Below are positions 7,748 to 13,921 of a DNA stretch of 22,157 nt, piece after piece (position 1 is the stretch's first letter; every line of letters begins with the position of its first letter). The notes under the pieces are model-generated. The model saw nothing but the letters and a program-made list of their open reading frames with translations, was not told the DNA's origin and did no database searches. Made by a program: the position numbers and the translations under genes. Source of the DNA: a virus; IMG/VR virus record IMGVR_UViG_3300000313_000015, positions 1 through 22,157 of that record. One strand, 5' to 3'.

Positions 7748-7969
7748 TTATGTATTTTTTGCAATAACGGCACCGAGAACGGCACCGACAATGCCAGCGG
7801 TAATGACCTCTCCTTCGGAATGCGAATCGGATTTGTATTCACGGTGGTGTGGATGAGGCGGTGGATAATCAAATGGGTGAGCTTCAGCAGCAACCCCGCC
7901 GAATATGCTTGTAGCTAATAGGGTGCAAAGAGTCAATGACAGAATTTTTTTTGATTTTATAGTTAACAT
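7748..7969 (-). CDS. Small exported His-rich protein with a glycine-zipper-like tail
   Basis: This 73-residue protein starts with a clear signal peptide: positively charged MLTIKSKK, hydrophobic ILSLTLCTLLATSIFGGVA, and a likely cleavage after AEA (residue 30). The mature part is Pro/His-rich (HPFDYPPPHPHHREY, 31-45), followed by a polar stretch and a small-residue hydrophobic segment ITAGIVGAVLGAVIA (56-70) like a glycine zipper. The histidines could bind a metal such as zinc, nickel or copper; this is inference. The ribosome binding site AGAGGCGG lies just upstream on the minus strand. It is the first gene of the minus-strand accessory block, and an AT-rich region suited to a promoter (TATATT/TATAAA elements around 8015-8032) lies behind it. 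It resembles small secreted proteins of didermal Firmicutes, but I cannot name a family. Confidence 0.65.
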   Translation of the reverse strand: MLTIKSKKILSLTLCTLLATSIFGGVAAEAHPFDYPPPHPHHREYKSDSHSEGEVITAGIVGAVLGAVIAKNT

Positions 7970-8172
7970 TTCAACCGCCTCTTTCCAAAAGATTGAATCG
8001 TTTTGATTTGATATTTATAATATAGCAGGTCGTAATTAGAAAATAATTTGAAATAAATGAGAGTTTCATTAAAAAATGGTATTTAGCAAAAATTTATAGT
8101 AATATGCAGGCCGCAGCCGCAAGGTATGCGGTTTTTTTGTTGCAAAAATAAGATTTAGAGAGGTGAGTATCG
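7970..8172. other. AT-rich intergenic region between the accessory block and the scaffold unit
   Basis: These 203 bases hold no convincing gene. The left half is very AT-rich and probably contains the leftward promoter of the His-rich gene; TATATT/TATAAA-like elements occur near 8015-8032 on the minus strand, but no good -35 box can be named. The right half contains the plus-strand terminator at 8115-8138 and then the strong ribosome binding site of an 18-codon reading frame. Confidence 0.5.
8115..8138 (+). terminator. Plus-strand intrinsic terminator upstream of the scaffold gene
   Basis: The stem AGCCGCA (8115-8121) / TGCGGTT (8127-8133, including a G-T pair) closes a 5-base loop and runs into seven consecutive T residues (8132-8138). 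No plus-strand gene ends nearby, so it would stop late transcripts coming from the packaging genes or readthrough across the accessory block. Confidence 0.65.
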
Positions 8173-8229
8173 ATGCATAGGGCACGTGACTGGCCTGAGA
8201 TGGAGAGACGTATGGTATTTTATCCTTAA
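8173..8229 (+). CDS. Possible 18-residue leader peptide ahead of scaffold
   Basis: An ATG at 8173 opens an 18-codon frame (MHRARDWPEMERRMVFYP) that ends 19 bases before the scaffold start. It has an almost ideal ribosome binding site, GAGAGGTGAG, at about 8158-8167. Such a strong site in front of so short a frame suggests real translation, perhaps as a leader that sets scaffold expression, or a small peptide in its own right. I know no homologue. It could also be the relic of a longer gene lost when the accessory block was inserted. Confidence 0.35.
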   Translation: MHRARDWPEMERRMVFYP

Positions 8230-8248
8230 AATTTGGAGGTTATAGAAA

Positions 8249-9088
8249 ATGAAGAAAAATGTTCTGATTGATTTGAAAGAAAAGAGGATAATTAAGTCAA
8301 TCTTATTTGATTTACAGCGCTTTGATGATCCAGGGGATGGTGGCGGTGGTGATGTTACACCGAGAAGTCAGGAAGATATCCTTACAGCCCTGCAGGGATT
8401 AGATGAAGGTGATTCGTATATTGCTGGATTAAATCACATTCTGTCCGAAGGTAGTAAAACGCAGGGAGAACTCACTAAGCTCAAGTCAAAAATTACTAAA
8501 TTGACGAAAGCCAGCGAAGGTATTACAAAAGAGCGTGACTCTGCTGTCGGCAATTTTAATAAATTGCTCGATTTTAATGGGATTCCGGTCGATACGGAGG
8601 ACTTGGACGCGGCGCTGGAGGAATTACGTGAGCAGCAGAAGACGAAAAATAAGGGTGAAGTTGATGTTGCGCTTTTACAGAGTAAAATTAATGATTTGAT
8701 GCGTAAAAGCAAAGGAATTGAAAAAGAACGTGATGATAATAAGAGCTTGGCGGATAAGCGTTTATCACGTATTCAGAGTATTATTCGTGATTCTTCGGTT
8801 GAAAATGCTTTGAAAAATAGTGGAGCTTTGGAATATGAAGCGCTTGTTCCAATTTTCCGTGATAGGGTGCAAATTCTTGATGATGAAACACCGGTGTACC
8901 CACTGGATGACGGAAGCCATGTAACGGTTGCGGAAGGTGTGAAGATGTTTTTTGAGAAACATCCACGGCTTTTGGCCAATAACCAGAATCCAGGCGCTGG
9001 GTCTGGTGGAGGTGCTCCGGGTAAGGTGGATTTCAACAAAATGTCCCAAAAGGAATATGAAAAGTTCCGCAAAGAGGGCAAAATTTAA
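8249..9088 (+). CDS. Capsid scaffolding protein with internal FDLQRF tag
   Basis: The scaffold guides coat protein assembly into a procapsid and is then removed. This 279-residue protein has a scaffold-like composition: a long, highly charged coiled-coil region (about residues 70-190, rich in K, E, D, L), a Gly-rich linker (GAGSGGGAPGK near 250-262) and a short basic C-terminal helix (NKMSQKEYEKFRKEGKI), the usual coat-binding end. It resembles the GP20-like minor structural/scaffold family. FDLQRF followed by D lies at residues 20-26, behind a 19-residue leader. TGGAGG at about 8233-8238 supports the ATG at 8249, and no alternative start lies between it and the tag. The coat gene follows after 26 bases. 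The tag suggests cleavage by the Prp-like protease at 10287-10619. Confidence 0.85.
   Translation: MKKNVLIDLKEKRIIKSILFDLQRFDDPGDGGGGDVTPRSQEDILTALQGLDEGDSYIAGLNHILSEGSKTQGELTKLKSKITKLTKASEGITKERDSAVGNFNKLLDFNGIPVDTEDLDAALEELREQQKTKNKGEVDVALLQSKINDLMRKSKGIEKERDDNKSLADKRLSRIQSIIRDSSVENALKNSGALEYEALVPIFRDRVQILDDETPVYPLDDGSHVTVAEGVKMFFEKHPRLLANNQNPGAGSGGGAPGKVDFNKMSQKEYEKFRKEGKI
8306..8326 (+). other. FDLQRF|D N-terminal tag in scaffold
   Basis: Residues 20-26 of the scaffold read FDLQRFD. The same hexapeptide occurs near the N-termini of the coat (9130) and tail tube (12150) proteins. It resembles the NLQFFA leader cleaved by Prp in Firmicutes L27 and in 80alpha capsid and scaffold proteins. 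The likely cut is between F and D. Confidence 0.75.
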
Positions 9089-9114
9089 CTTTTAGAATGT
9101 GAGGAGATAAAATC

Positions 9115-10284
9115 ATGAATAAAATTAATTTTGATTTGCAAAGATTTGATATTTCGGGTACCAATAATACGTTCCTTACTCCGGTGCAGGTGGCGCGTGA
9201 GGCATTGATGATCTTGAAAAACAACACGATAATGGGACAGCTTGTCAATCGTGATTTTGAGAATGAATTTGCTGAAGCTGGTGATACTGTTATGGTTCGC
9301 CGTCCAGCGCATTTCAAGGCGGATATGTTTGATCCTAAGACAGGTATTAAGGTTCAAGATGTTAATGAGGGCAGAGTTCCGGTAATCCTTGATACTATTA
9401 CAGATGTTTCGTTCCCTATTAGTTCAAAAGAACTCACTCTTGATATTCAGGATTTTTCCACGCAGCTTATTGCGCCAGCTGTTACAGCGATTGAACAGGA
9501 TGTTGATGAGCGGCTTTGCCAGTGCTATAAGGATGTACCGTATTATGTTGGTACACCGGGCAACACGCCAAATAGTGTAAGCAACATTACAGCAATCCGC
9601 AGAGAAATGAATGATAATAAGGTGCCAATGGATGGCCGTGTGTGCGTTCTTGATGCGGCTGCCGATGCAAAGCTTTTGGAACTTAGTGCCTTTAATAATG
9701 CCGGTTCGACTGGCGAAACAAATGCTATTATCAACGCGCAGCTTGGTCGTAAATTCGGTTTTGATTTTTACATGGATCAGAATATTTGCCAGCATAATAA
9801 TGGAACACTGTCGAAATCGGCAACAATGAAGATTGCTGCTGAGGTCAAGGCCAATGTGAATACCGCGGTATTCACAGACGCTACACTCGTAGGTAACTTT
9901 AACAAAGGCACTATTTTTAAGTTTGCAGGTGATGATCGTCCATATGTTGTTATGAAAGATGCTGAAGCAACCAGCAATACGGTAACAGTAAGCTTCTATC
10001 CGGCAGCTCGTCAGACATTTGCAGCTAATACGGGAGTAGAAGTTATCGATAGCCATACGGCTAGCTTGGCATTCCATCGCAATGCATTTTCTCTTGTTAC
10101 GCGTCCACTCTCAAAGCCGATGGGGATCTCTTCGGAGCAATATGCCATCATCAATGATAACGGTCTTTCAATTCGTGTCGTGTTCTCCTATGACATCAAT
10201 AAAAAGCAGGATATATGTTCAATTGATATGCTAAGTGGTGTTCAGACCATGATTCCGGAACTCGCTTGCCGTGTTCTTGGCTGA
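9115..10284 (+). CDS. Major capsid protein, P22 coat-like
   Basis: This 389-residue protein is the most likely major coat subunit. After the N-terminal tag MNKINFDLQRFD come segments like those of P22 gp5-type coat proteins: LTPVQVAREALMILKNNTIMGQLVNRDF (about 21-48), AGDTVMVRRP, then LDIQDFSTQLIAPAVTAIEQDVDERL (around 108-134), and a C-terminal region expected to close the HK97 fold. GAGGAG at about 9101-9106 precedes the ATG. It sits directly after scaffold and directly before the Prp-like protease, whose ATG comes 2 bases after the coat stop. FDLQRF at residues 6-11 with D12 suggests removal of the first 11 residues during assembly. The gene also contains a perfect 22-bp palindrome at 9855-9876. 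Confidence 0.9.
   Translation: MNKINFDLQRFDISGTNNTFLTPVQVAREALMILKNNTIMGQLVNRDFENEFAEAGDTVMVRRPAHFKADMFDPKTGIKVQDVNEGRVPVILDTITDVSFPISSKELTLDIQDFSTQLIAPAVTAIEQDVDERLCQCYKDVPYYVGTPGNTPNSVSNITAIRREMNDNKVPMDGRVCVLDAAADAKLLELSAFNNAGSTGETNAIINAQLGRKFGFDFYMDQNICQHNNGTLSKSATMKIAAEVKANVNTAVFTDATLVGNFNKGTIFKFAGDDRPYVVMKDAEATSNTVTVSFYPAARQTFAANTGVEVIDSHTASLAFHRNAFSLVTRPLSKPMGISSEQYAIINDNGLSIRVVFSYDINKKQDICSIDMLSGVQTMIPELACRVLG
9130..9150 (+). other. FDLQRF|D N-terminal tag in major capsid protein
   Basis: Residues 6-12 of the coat protein read FDLQRFD, in the same register as in the tail tube protein (MNKIN before it here, MEQIK there). The different DNA sequences of the copies show that the peptide, not the DNA, is conserved. 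Confidence 0.8.
9855..9876. repeat. Perfect 22-bp palindrome inside the capsid gene
   Basis: Eleven bases (TGTGAATACCG) are followed by their exact reverse complement, centred between 9865 and 9866 on CCGCGG. It encodes about VNTAVFT of the coat protein. It can form a hairpin in the mRNA or bind a dimeric protein on DNA. A perfect palindrome of this length is not expected by chance in 22 kb. Confidence 0.65.
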
Positions 10285-10286
10285 TT

Positions 10287-10619
10287 ATGGTACGGTATAA
10301 AAAACTGAAATATGACAGCAGGATTGGTCTAGAGATTGTTGGACACGCTTCGGAATACTCAGAGCATGAAGGGAAAAATATTGTCTGTGCCGCTATATCG
10401 ACTGTATGTGATATGGTGGCCATAGGCTGTATGCAATATGATCCATCGACTGAGGTAAAGCAGGACAATGGTTATATGACGATTACTTGCGAGATTATGC
10501 CGGAGACCGTAGCAATCATTTCAGCGGCCATTATGGAACTGTCTAGGATAAAAGAAAATTACTCATATTGTTTTGAAGGAGGAAATTTGGATGGAAGTAA
10601 AAACGGTAACCTTATGTAA
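10287..10619 (+). CDS. prp: Prp-type cysteine protease (L27/capsid leader processing family)
   Basis: The product is a 110-residue protein of the Prp (DUF464) family, usual length about 105-115. The signature is plain: EIVGHASEY with H20, and NIVCAAISTV with C34, the family's His-Cys dyad. The spacing (14) is two residues longer than in S. aureus Prp (H22/C34), and the usual Asp before IVC is Asn here. Prp cleaves the N-terminal leader of ribosomal protein L27 in Firmicutes and, in S. aureus, the similar leaders of phage 80alpha capsid and scaffold. Here the gene lies directly behind the coat gene, whose product, like scaffold and tail tube, carries FDLQRF(D/A). The inferred role is phage-encoded trimming of these proteins. 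The ATG at 10287 is 2 bases after the coat stop and has no clear ribosome binding site, so translation is probably coupled and low. The next gene overlaps it by 29 bases. Confidence 0.87.
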   Translation: MVRYKKLKYDSRIGLEIVGHASEYSEHEGKNIVCAAISTVCDMVAIGCMQYDPSTEVKQDNGYMTITCEIMPETVAIISAAIMELSRIKENYSYCFEGGNLDGSKNGNLM

Positions 10620-10806
10620 GGATAATGAGACAATTATTGTGAATGAAAGTGATTTGAAGAATTTTGAAAAACTTGGTTATTTGGTAAAAGCTGTAGAGGC
10701 AGAAGGAAAGGTACCGGACCACTCCTCCCCTCCAGATGATAATAAGCCGGATGATACTGATGCTGGTAAGGGAAAAGGGAAGGCAAAGCAAACCGGGGCG
10801 GTATAA
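10591..10806 (+). CDS. Small charged phage protein of unknown function
   Basis: This 71-residue protein has a folded-looking N-terminal half (MEVKTVTLCKDNETIIVNESDLKNFEKLGYLVKAV, 1-35) with two short strands and a helix, and a disordered, charged C-terminal half (SSPPDDNKPDDTDAGKGKGKAKQ). The ATG at 10591 follows GGAGG at 10578-10582; the TTG at 10573 is less likely. It overlaps the end of the protease gene by 29 bases. Small proteins of this kind, with an EKLGY motif, are common between coat and connector genes in Firmicutes phages, where they may be head accessory proteins. I cannot assign a function. Confidence 0.65.
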   Translation: MEVKTVTLCKDNETIIVNESDLKNFEKLGYLVKAVEAEGKVPDHSSPPDDNKPDDTDAGKGKGKAKQTGAV

Positions 10807-10809
10807 ATT

Positions 10810-11298
10810 ATGGAACTGAAAATTGATTTTGATGCTCAAACATTGCTTGCGGCAGCTGAAAAAGCTCCAAAAGAGACCGCGCAAGAAGTCAGACGTGCTT
10901 TGCTGGAATCATGCAGAGTAGTGCAGCGTACGGCGCGGCGGCAGCATTCTTTTAAATCTCGTACGGGTGCCTTGGAAAGAGCTATTGAGTATCGTGTTGA
11001 GCGCATGTCGTTAGAGGGTGTCATATGGATTCGCCCAGATGTAGCGCCTTATGGTGGTTATGTGCATAATGGGACAGGAATATTTGCTGGACATTCGCCA
11101 TGGAAGGTGACCCCTACGAAAAAGAAGATGTTGCGTTGGTCTAAAGATGGGAAGTTCTTCTTCAGTAAGGGGCATGAGATACAAGGGCAGCCAGCAGATG
11201 AATTCCTTTATAGCTCTGCAGAAAAGAACCGTCAAAAAATCAATGATATATTTGCGAGACATATGGATGAGGCCATGCGGGCCGCTGATTTAAAATAG
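10810..11298 (+). CDS. HK97 gp10-like head-tail/tail completion protein
   Basis: This 162-residue protein has the mark of the gp10-like family: an N-terminal helix with LLAAAEKAPKETAQEVRRALLESCRVVQRTARRQ, then SRTGALERAIEYRV (the SGxLrxSi-type turn), then APYGGYVHNGTG (the Y..yvE/hGTG motif) and a W-K segment before the last helix. Members of this family act at the neck or tail completion, between connector and tail terminator. It starts 3 bases after the stop of the previous gene. The ribosome binding site is weak, so coupling is likely. Its place in the order, before the connector-like gene, is slightly unusual, as connectors often come first. Confidence 0.85.
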   Translation: MELKIDFDAQTLLAAAEKAPKETAQEVRRALLESCRVVQRTARRQHSFKSRTGALERAIEYRVERMSLEGVIWIRPDVAPYGGYVHNGTGIFAGHSPWKVTPTKKKMLRWSKDGKFFFSKGHEIQGQPADEFLYSSAEKNRQKINDIFARHMDEAMRAADLK

Positions 11299-11311
11299 AG
11301 GTGGTGATAAC

Positions 11312-11695
11312 ATGTACTTTAATGCAGAGGCTGTCCGGGATTTGCTTTTGAAAGACAGGATTACGGATGAAGATATCCAGGAAAGTACAGATTATGTCAA
11401 TGGAGTGGCAGTTCGTCTCAATGTGAGTCCAGACAGAATAAGAGTGCCAGTTGCATATCCTATACAGCAGCTGGCACTTTTTTATGCCCTTATGGTGTGT
11501 GCGCGGAATCAGTCTATTATGGTGGATGGACGGGATATGGAGGCTGGCGATGATCCTTATGAGAAAAAAAGGGCCATATATGAAAAGGAATACCAACGCT
11601 GGGAGGGGCGTATCACAGCTGAAACTTTTACAGGATTGTCGGGACGGGACACTGGCGAGGCTATACCGCTCACTACGAAAGTGAGGCGTAGCTGA
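11312..11695 (+). CDS. Probable head-tail connector/adaptor protein
   Basis: This 127-residue protein is helical. Residues 1-65 (AVRDLLLKDRITDEDIQESTDYVNGVAVRLNVSPDRIRVPVAYPIQQLALFYALMVCAR) look like the multi-helix adaptor fold of gp6/gp15-type head-tail connectors. The C-terminal part (YEKEYQRWEGRITAETFTG) is also helical, with an extended tail that could embrace the portal. GAGGTGGTG at about 11299-11307 gives a strong start at the ATG 11312. The stop and the next start overlap by one base (TGATG). The function is inferred from size, helix pattern and position between gp10-like and tail-terminator-like genes. Confidence 0.6.
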   Translation: MYFNAEAVRDLLLKDRITDEDIQESTDYVNGVAVRLNVSPDRIRVPVAYPIQQLALFYALMVCARNQSIMVDGRDMEAGDDPYEKKRAIYEKEYQRWEGRITAETFTGLSGRDTGEAIPLTTKVRRS

Positions 11696-12120
11696 TGCAG
11701 CTGATGTGGTTTCCTTTTGTGATGAGTACAATCAAATACCTTCAAAGTATTCCGGAAGTCAGTACAAAATACAATATAGGAATCCTTGGGAATTTGCCGA
11801 CAGGGGATAAATTATCCTCAATTGAGATTGACTGGGATAATGAATCTGGGGCAGCGGATGTGGTAAATACTGTAGGCGAAGTGGTTCTCTATTTGCTCAT
11901 AAAGAATCGTACAGATGGAACTGATATGATGCAAGCATATCAGGAGCAATATCGGATACAGAATCTTATTTTGGAGAATATGCGGCTCTTACATGATTAT
12001 ATTTTAAGGAATCTTAAGACCGCGGTGAAGATATCTGCAGCGGGGGTGGCGCCTCTTGGTAAGCTTACCCGTCCATATTATAGCAATCAGCTTGTTATTG
12101 TGTTTGAATGGAAAAAATAG
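11695..12120 (+). CDS. Probable tail terminator (tail completion) protein
   Basis: This 141-residue protein sits directly before the tail tube gene, the usual place of the tail terminator, which caps the finished tube and joins it to the head. It has a mixed alpha/beta pattern compatible with that fold: a first helix (MSTIKYLQSIPEV), strands (SIEIDWDNES, VNTVGEVVLYLLIKN) and a C-terminal strand (NQLVIVFEWKK). I see no diagnostic motif. GAGG at 11685-11688 can serve the ATG at 11695; the ATG at 11722 (MSTIKYLQ) is a possible alternative because conservation seems to begin there. One-base overlap with the upstream gene suggests coupled translation. Confidence 0.55.
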   Translation: MQLMWFPFVMSTIKYLQSIPEVSTKYNIGILGNLPTGDKLSSIEIDWDNESGAADVVNTVGEVVLYLLIKNRTDGTDMMQAYQEQYRIQNLILENMRLLHDYILRNLKTAVKISAAGVAPLGKLTRPYYSNQLVIVFEWKK

Positions 12121-12134
12121 AAAGAGGGATGAAA

Positions 12135-13337
12135 ATGGAACAAATAAAATTTGATTTGCAACGCTTTGCCACGCATGGCTTGGTTACACAAAAAAGTGCA
12201 GACAATCTTGATGTTGGGGCGGGTGAGTGGTCATTTTGCAATTTTGATACAGAAGCGAATCCACGAGGTACGTTTTTTTCGATGGGTTATTGTTCAGCGG
12301 CTACATTGGCCTGGAACATCAATTCGATAGTGAAACGTGATGCAACCCGTGGTACGCGCGAAAAGATTGCAGAGGCAGAGACGCAGCGTGATGTTGACCT
12401 TACGATTACGATGGATGAGAGTGATCCGCTCAAATATGCTTTGGCTATGTTTGGTAAGGCATCTATTAAGCATATCGTGGCGATGAATATCAACCAAGAA
12501 TTTACTGTATCTCCAGGGGATGAGATTTTTCTTTTGGTTGACGGCAGTACGGCCGCATATAATTATACGGATCTTATTATCAAGAAAAAGAATTCGGTGG
12601 CAGCTACTATTGGTGTTGCTAGTTTTGATAAACAGGGCGGTATGGTGGCCTCTGCAGGTACGGTGACTTCGGGAGGAAGCTATACAGGTACTACAGCAGA
12701 TGACTATTATGTGAAAGTTTTTAAGGCGAATACTACGAGTGGGACAATTACGGATGCAGAATTCCAATGGAAGAAGGGGGCGGCAGGTACTTATAGTTCA
12801 GCCATTGTAGTTACAGGGGAGGCGCAGACACTGGATGAAGGTGTAACTGTGAAATTTGCGGCCGGAAAATCGGGCTTGGATTTTGCTCTTGGGGATGAAT
12901 GGAAAATAACGGTCGCCCCAGCTGGTGGTACCTTATCCATTGGCAAGGATTATGCTGCAGATAAGGTTGATGTGCAGAACGGGAAGATTCGTTTTTCGTT
13001 GGATTCATCTATAGGGATGGATGAGGTTGTTATCGTTAGTTGTAAGGTGCCGGAACAGTACATTCCGCGTATTTATTCGGGTGTGAAAAAGAAAATTGAG
13101 GGTGCTCTTCGGTTTGAATATGATCCGACACATGGACGTAATAAGGCATATCTTTTTTATCATGTATCGATTGCTCCAACTGGTGATGATGCACTAATTG
13201 GGGAAGATTGGGGTAGCAGGCAAATCAAGTGCTCAGTTCTTGCGGACCCGAGCCATGCAGATCCTGATAATGTAGAAAGCCGTTATTATCGTGTGGATTA
13301 TCCAGGTAATGTTTCGGGCGTATTGGTTGATAGATGA
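12135..13337 (+). CDS. Tail tube (major tail) protein with FDLQRF tag and inserted beta domain
   Basis: This 400-residue protein should polymerise into the tail tube around the tape measure. Its position before the gpG/gpGT pair and tape measure fits. The core looks like a tail tube fold in two parts (about 1-150 and 270-400). Between them lies an all-beta insertion (about residues 170-265) with YTGTTADDYYVKVFKA and AEFQWKKGAAGTYSSAI, like domains displayed on virion surfaces. Three starts are in frame (12108, 12129, 12135). I choose 12135 because AGAGGG (12123-12128) is then well spaced and because MEQIKFDLQRFA aligns residue for residue with the coat N-terminus MNKINFDLQRFD. The tag predicts removal of 11 residues by the Prp-like protease, with Ala instead of Asp after the cut. 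Confidence 0.85.
   Translation: MEQIKFDLQRFATHGLVTQKSADNLDVGAGEWSFCNFDTEANPRGTFFSMGYCSAATLAWNINSIVKRDATRGTREKIAEAETQRDVDLTITMDESDPLKYALAMFGKASIKHIVAMNINQEFTVSPGDEIFLLVDGSTAAYNYTDLIIKKKNSVAATIGVASFDKQGGMVASAGTVTSGGSYTGTTADDYYVKVFKANTTSGTITDAEFQWKKGAAGTYSSAIVVTGEAQTLDEGVTVKFAAGKSGLDFALGDEWKITVAPAGGTLSIGKDYAADKVDVQNGKIRFSLDSSIGMDEVVIVSCKVPEQYIPRIYSGVKKKIEGALRFEYDPTHGRNKAYLFYHVSIAPTGDDALIGEDWGSRQIKCSVLADPSHADPDNVESRYYRVDYPGNVSGVLVDR
12150..12170 (+). other. FDLQRF|A N-terminal tag in tail tube protein
   Basis: Residues 6-12 of the tail tube read FDLQRFA. The Ala after F makes it the copy closest to the L27-type leader (NLQFFA). Its presence on a tail protein as well as on the two head proteins is the unusual point. 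Confidence 0.8.
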
Positions 13338-13345
13338 GAAGGTTG

Positions 13346-13388
13346 ATAAAGGTCGCTTGCAGTTTTGAGCGGCCTTTATTACTTTATC
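13346..13388 (+). terminator. Stem-loop after the tail tube gene, probable partial terminator
   Basis: A 12-bp stem (13346-13357 with 13368-13379, one G-T pair) closes a 10-base loop and is followed by a weak T-rich stretch (TACTTTATC). It begins 8 bases after the tail tube stop and ends 26 bases before the next start. It may lower expression of the assembly proteins relative to the tube, or stabilise the tube mRNA. Confidence 0.5.
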
Positions 13389-13405
13389 GGGAGAGGAGAT
13401 AAAGT

Positions 13406-13921
13406 ATGGCAGAAAATGAAATGGATATCTTGGTTTCATCGATTGGCCAAGATATTATACTTGCGGGGGAGAAGCTAACTATCAAGCCATATAGTTGGGC
13501 AAATACCATAAAAATGGCGAGACCGCTGGCTGTAGTTATGAATGCATTGTTTTTGAATTATAAGGCATTGGGACAGTTGCTGGATGATATAACTCCTGAG
13601 GAAGAAAATGTGAAGGTGAAAAAGGAAAAAAAATCCGAAACAACGCGAAAAAAAGTTAATGGAGACAATGTTTTCCATAAGTGTATGAAATTGTCTGATT
13701 TTATTAGTACTTTACAGAACGCAGATGAGCTTATAGATGCCATTGCAGAGATGATGTCTATGGCTGTGGGTAAGGAAAAAGCGTTTGTGATTGCTCTTTT
13801 GCCAGATGATGCATTTACACTTGGACATACAATATATGAGGTAAATAAGGCTTTTTTTACCAAACGGCTGGGGCCGATGCTGATGGAAATGGAAAAGACA
13901 GAGGAGAAACAAGAGAAGTAA
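13406..13921 (+). CDS. Tail assembly chaperone, gpG-like
   Basis: This 171-residue protein lies between tail tube and tape measure, where tail assembly chaperones are found. It is acidic overall with a Lys-rich internal linker (KVKKEKKSETTRKK, about 70-83) and helical on both sides. It is the unshifted product; about 20 codons before its stop is a run of seven T residues where ribosomes can slip into the -1 frame and make a longer gpGT-like form. These proteins coat the tape measure during tail assembly and are absent from the virion. GAGAGGAG at about 13391-13398 gives a strong start. There is no strong sequence motif; the assignment rests on position and the frameshift layout. Confidence 0.75.
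   Translation: MAENEMDILVSSIGQDIILAGEKLTIKPYSWANTIKMARPLAVVMNALFLNYKALGQLLDDITPEEENVKVKKEKKSETTRKKVNGDNVFHKCMKLSDFISTLQNADELIDAIAEMMSMAVGKEKAFVIALLPDDAFTLGHTIYEVNKAFFTKRLGPMLMEMEKTEEKQEK

Noticed and set aside
9424-10077. Long minus-strand frame (217 codons) opposite the coat gene
   Set aside because: It lies fully within the clear coat protein gene, its translation has a Cys/Ile-rich antisense-like composition, and there is no ribosome binding site.
10266-10286. TTG start for the Prp-like protein inside the coat gene
   Set aside because: It would add seven residues not seen in the family and has no ribosome binding site; the ATG at 10287 gives the usual length.
12108-12134. Longer tail tube start at ATG 12108 (or 12129)
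   Set aside because: The start at 12108 would overlap the upstream gene, and AGAGGG at 12123-12128 lies inside the extension. The start at 12135 aligns exactly with the coat N-terminus.
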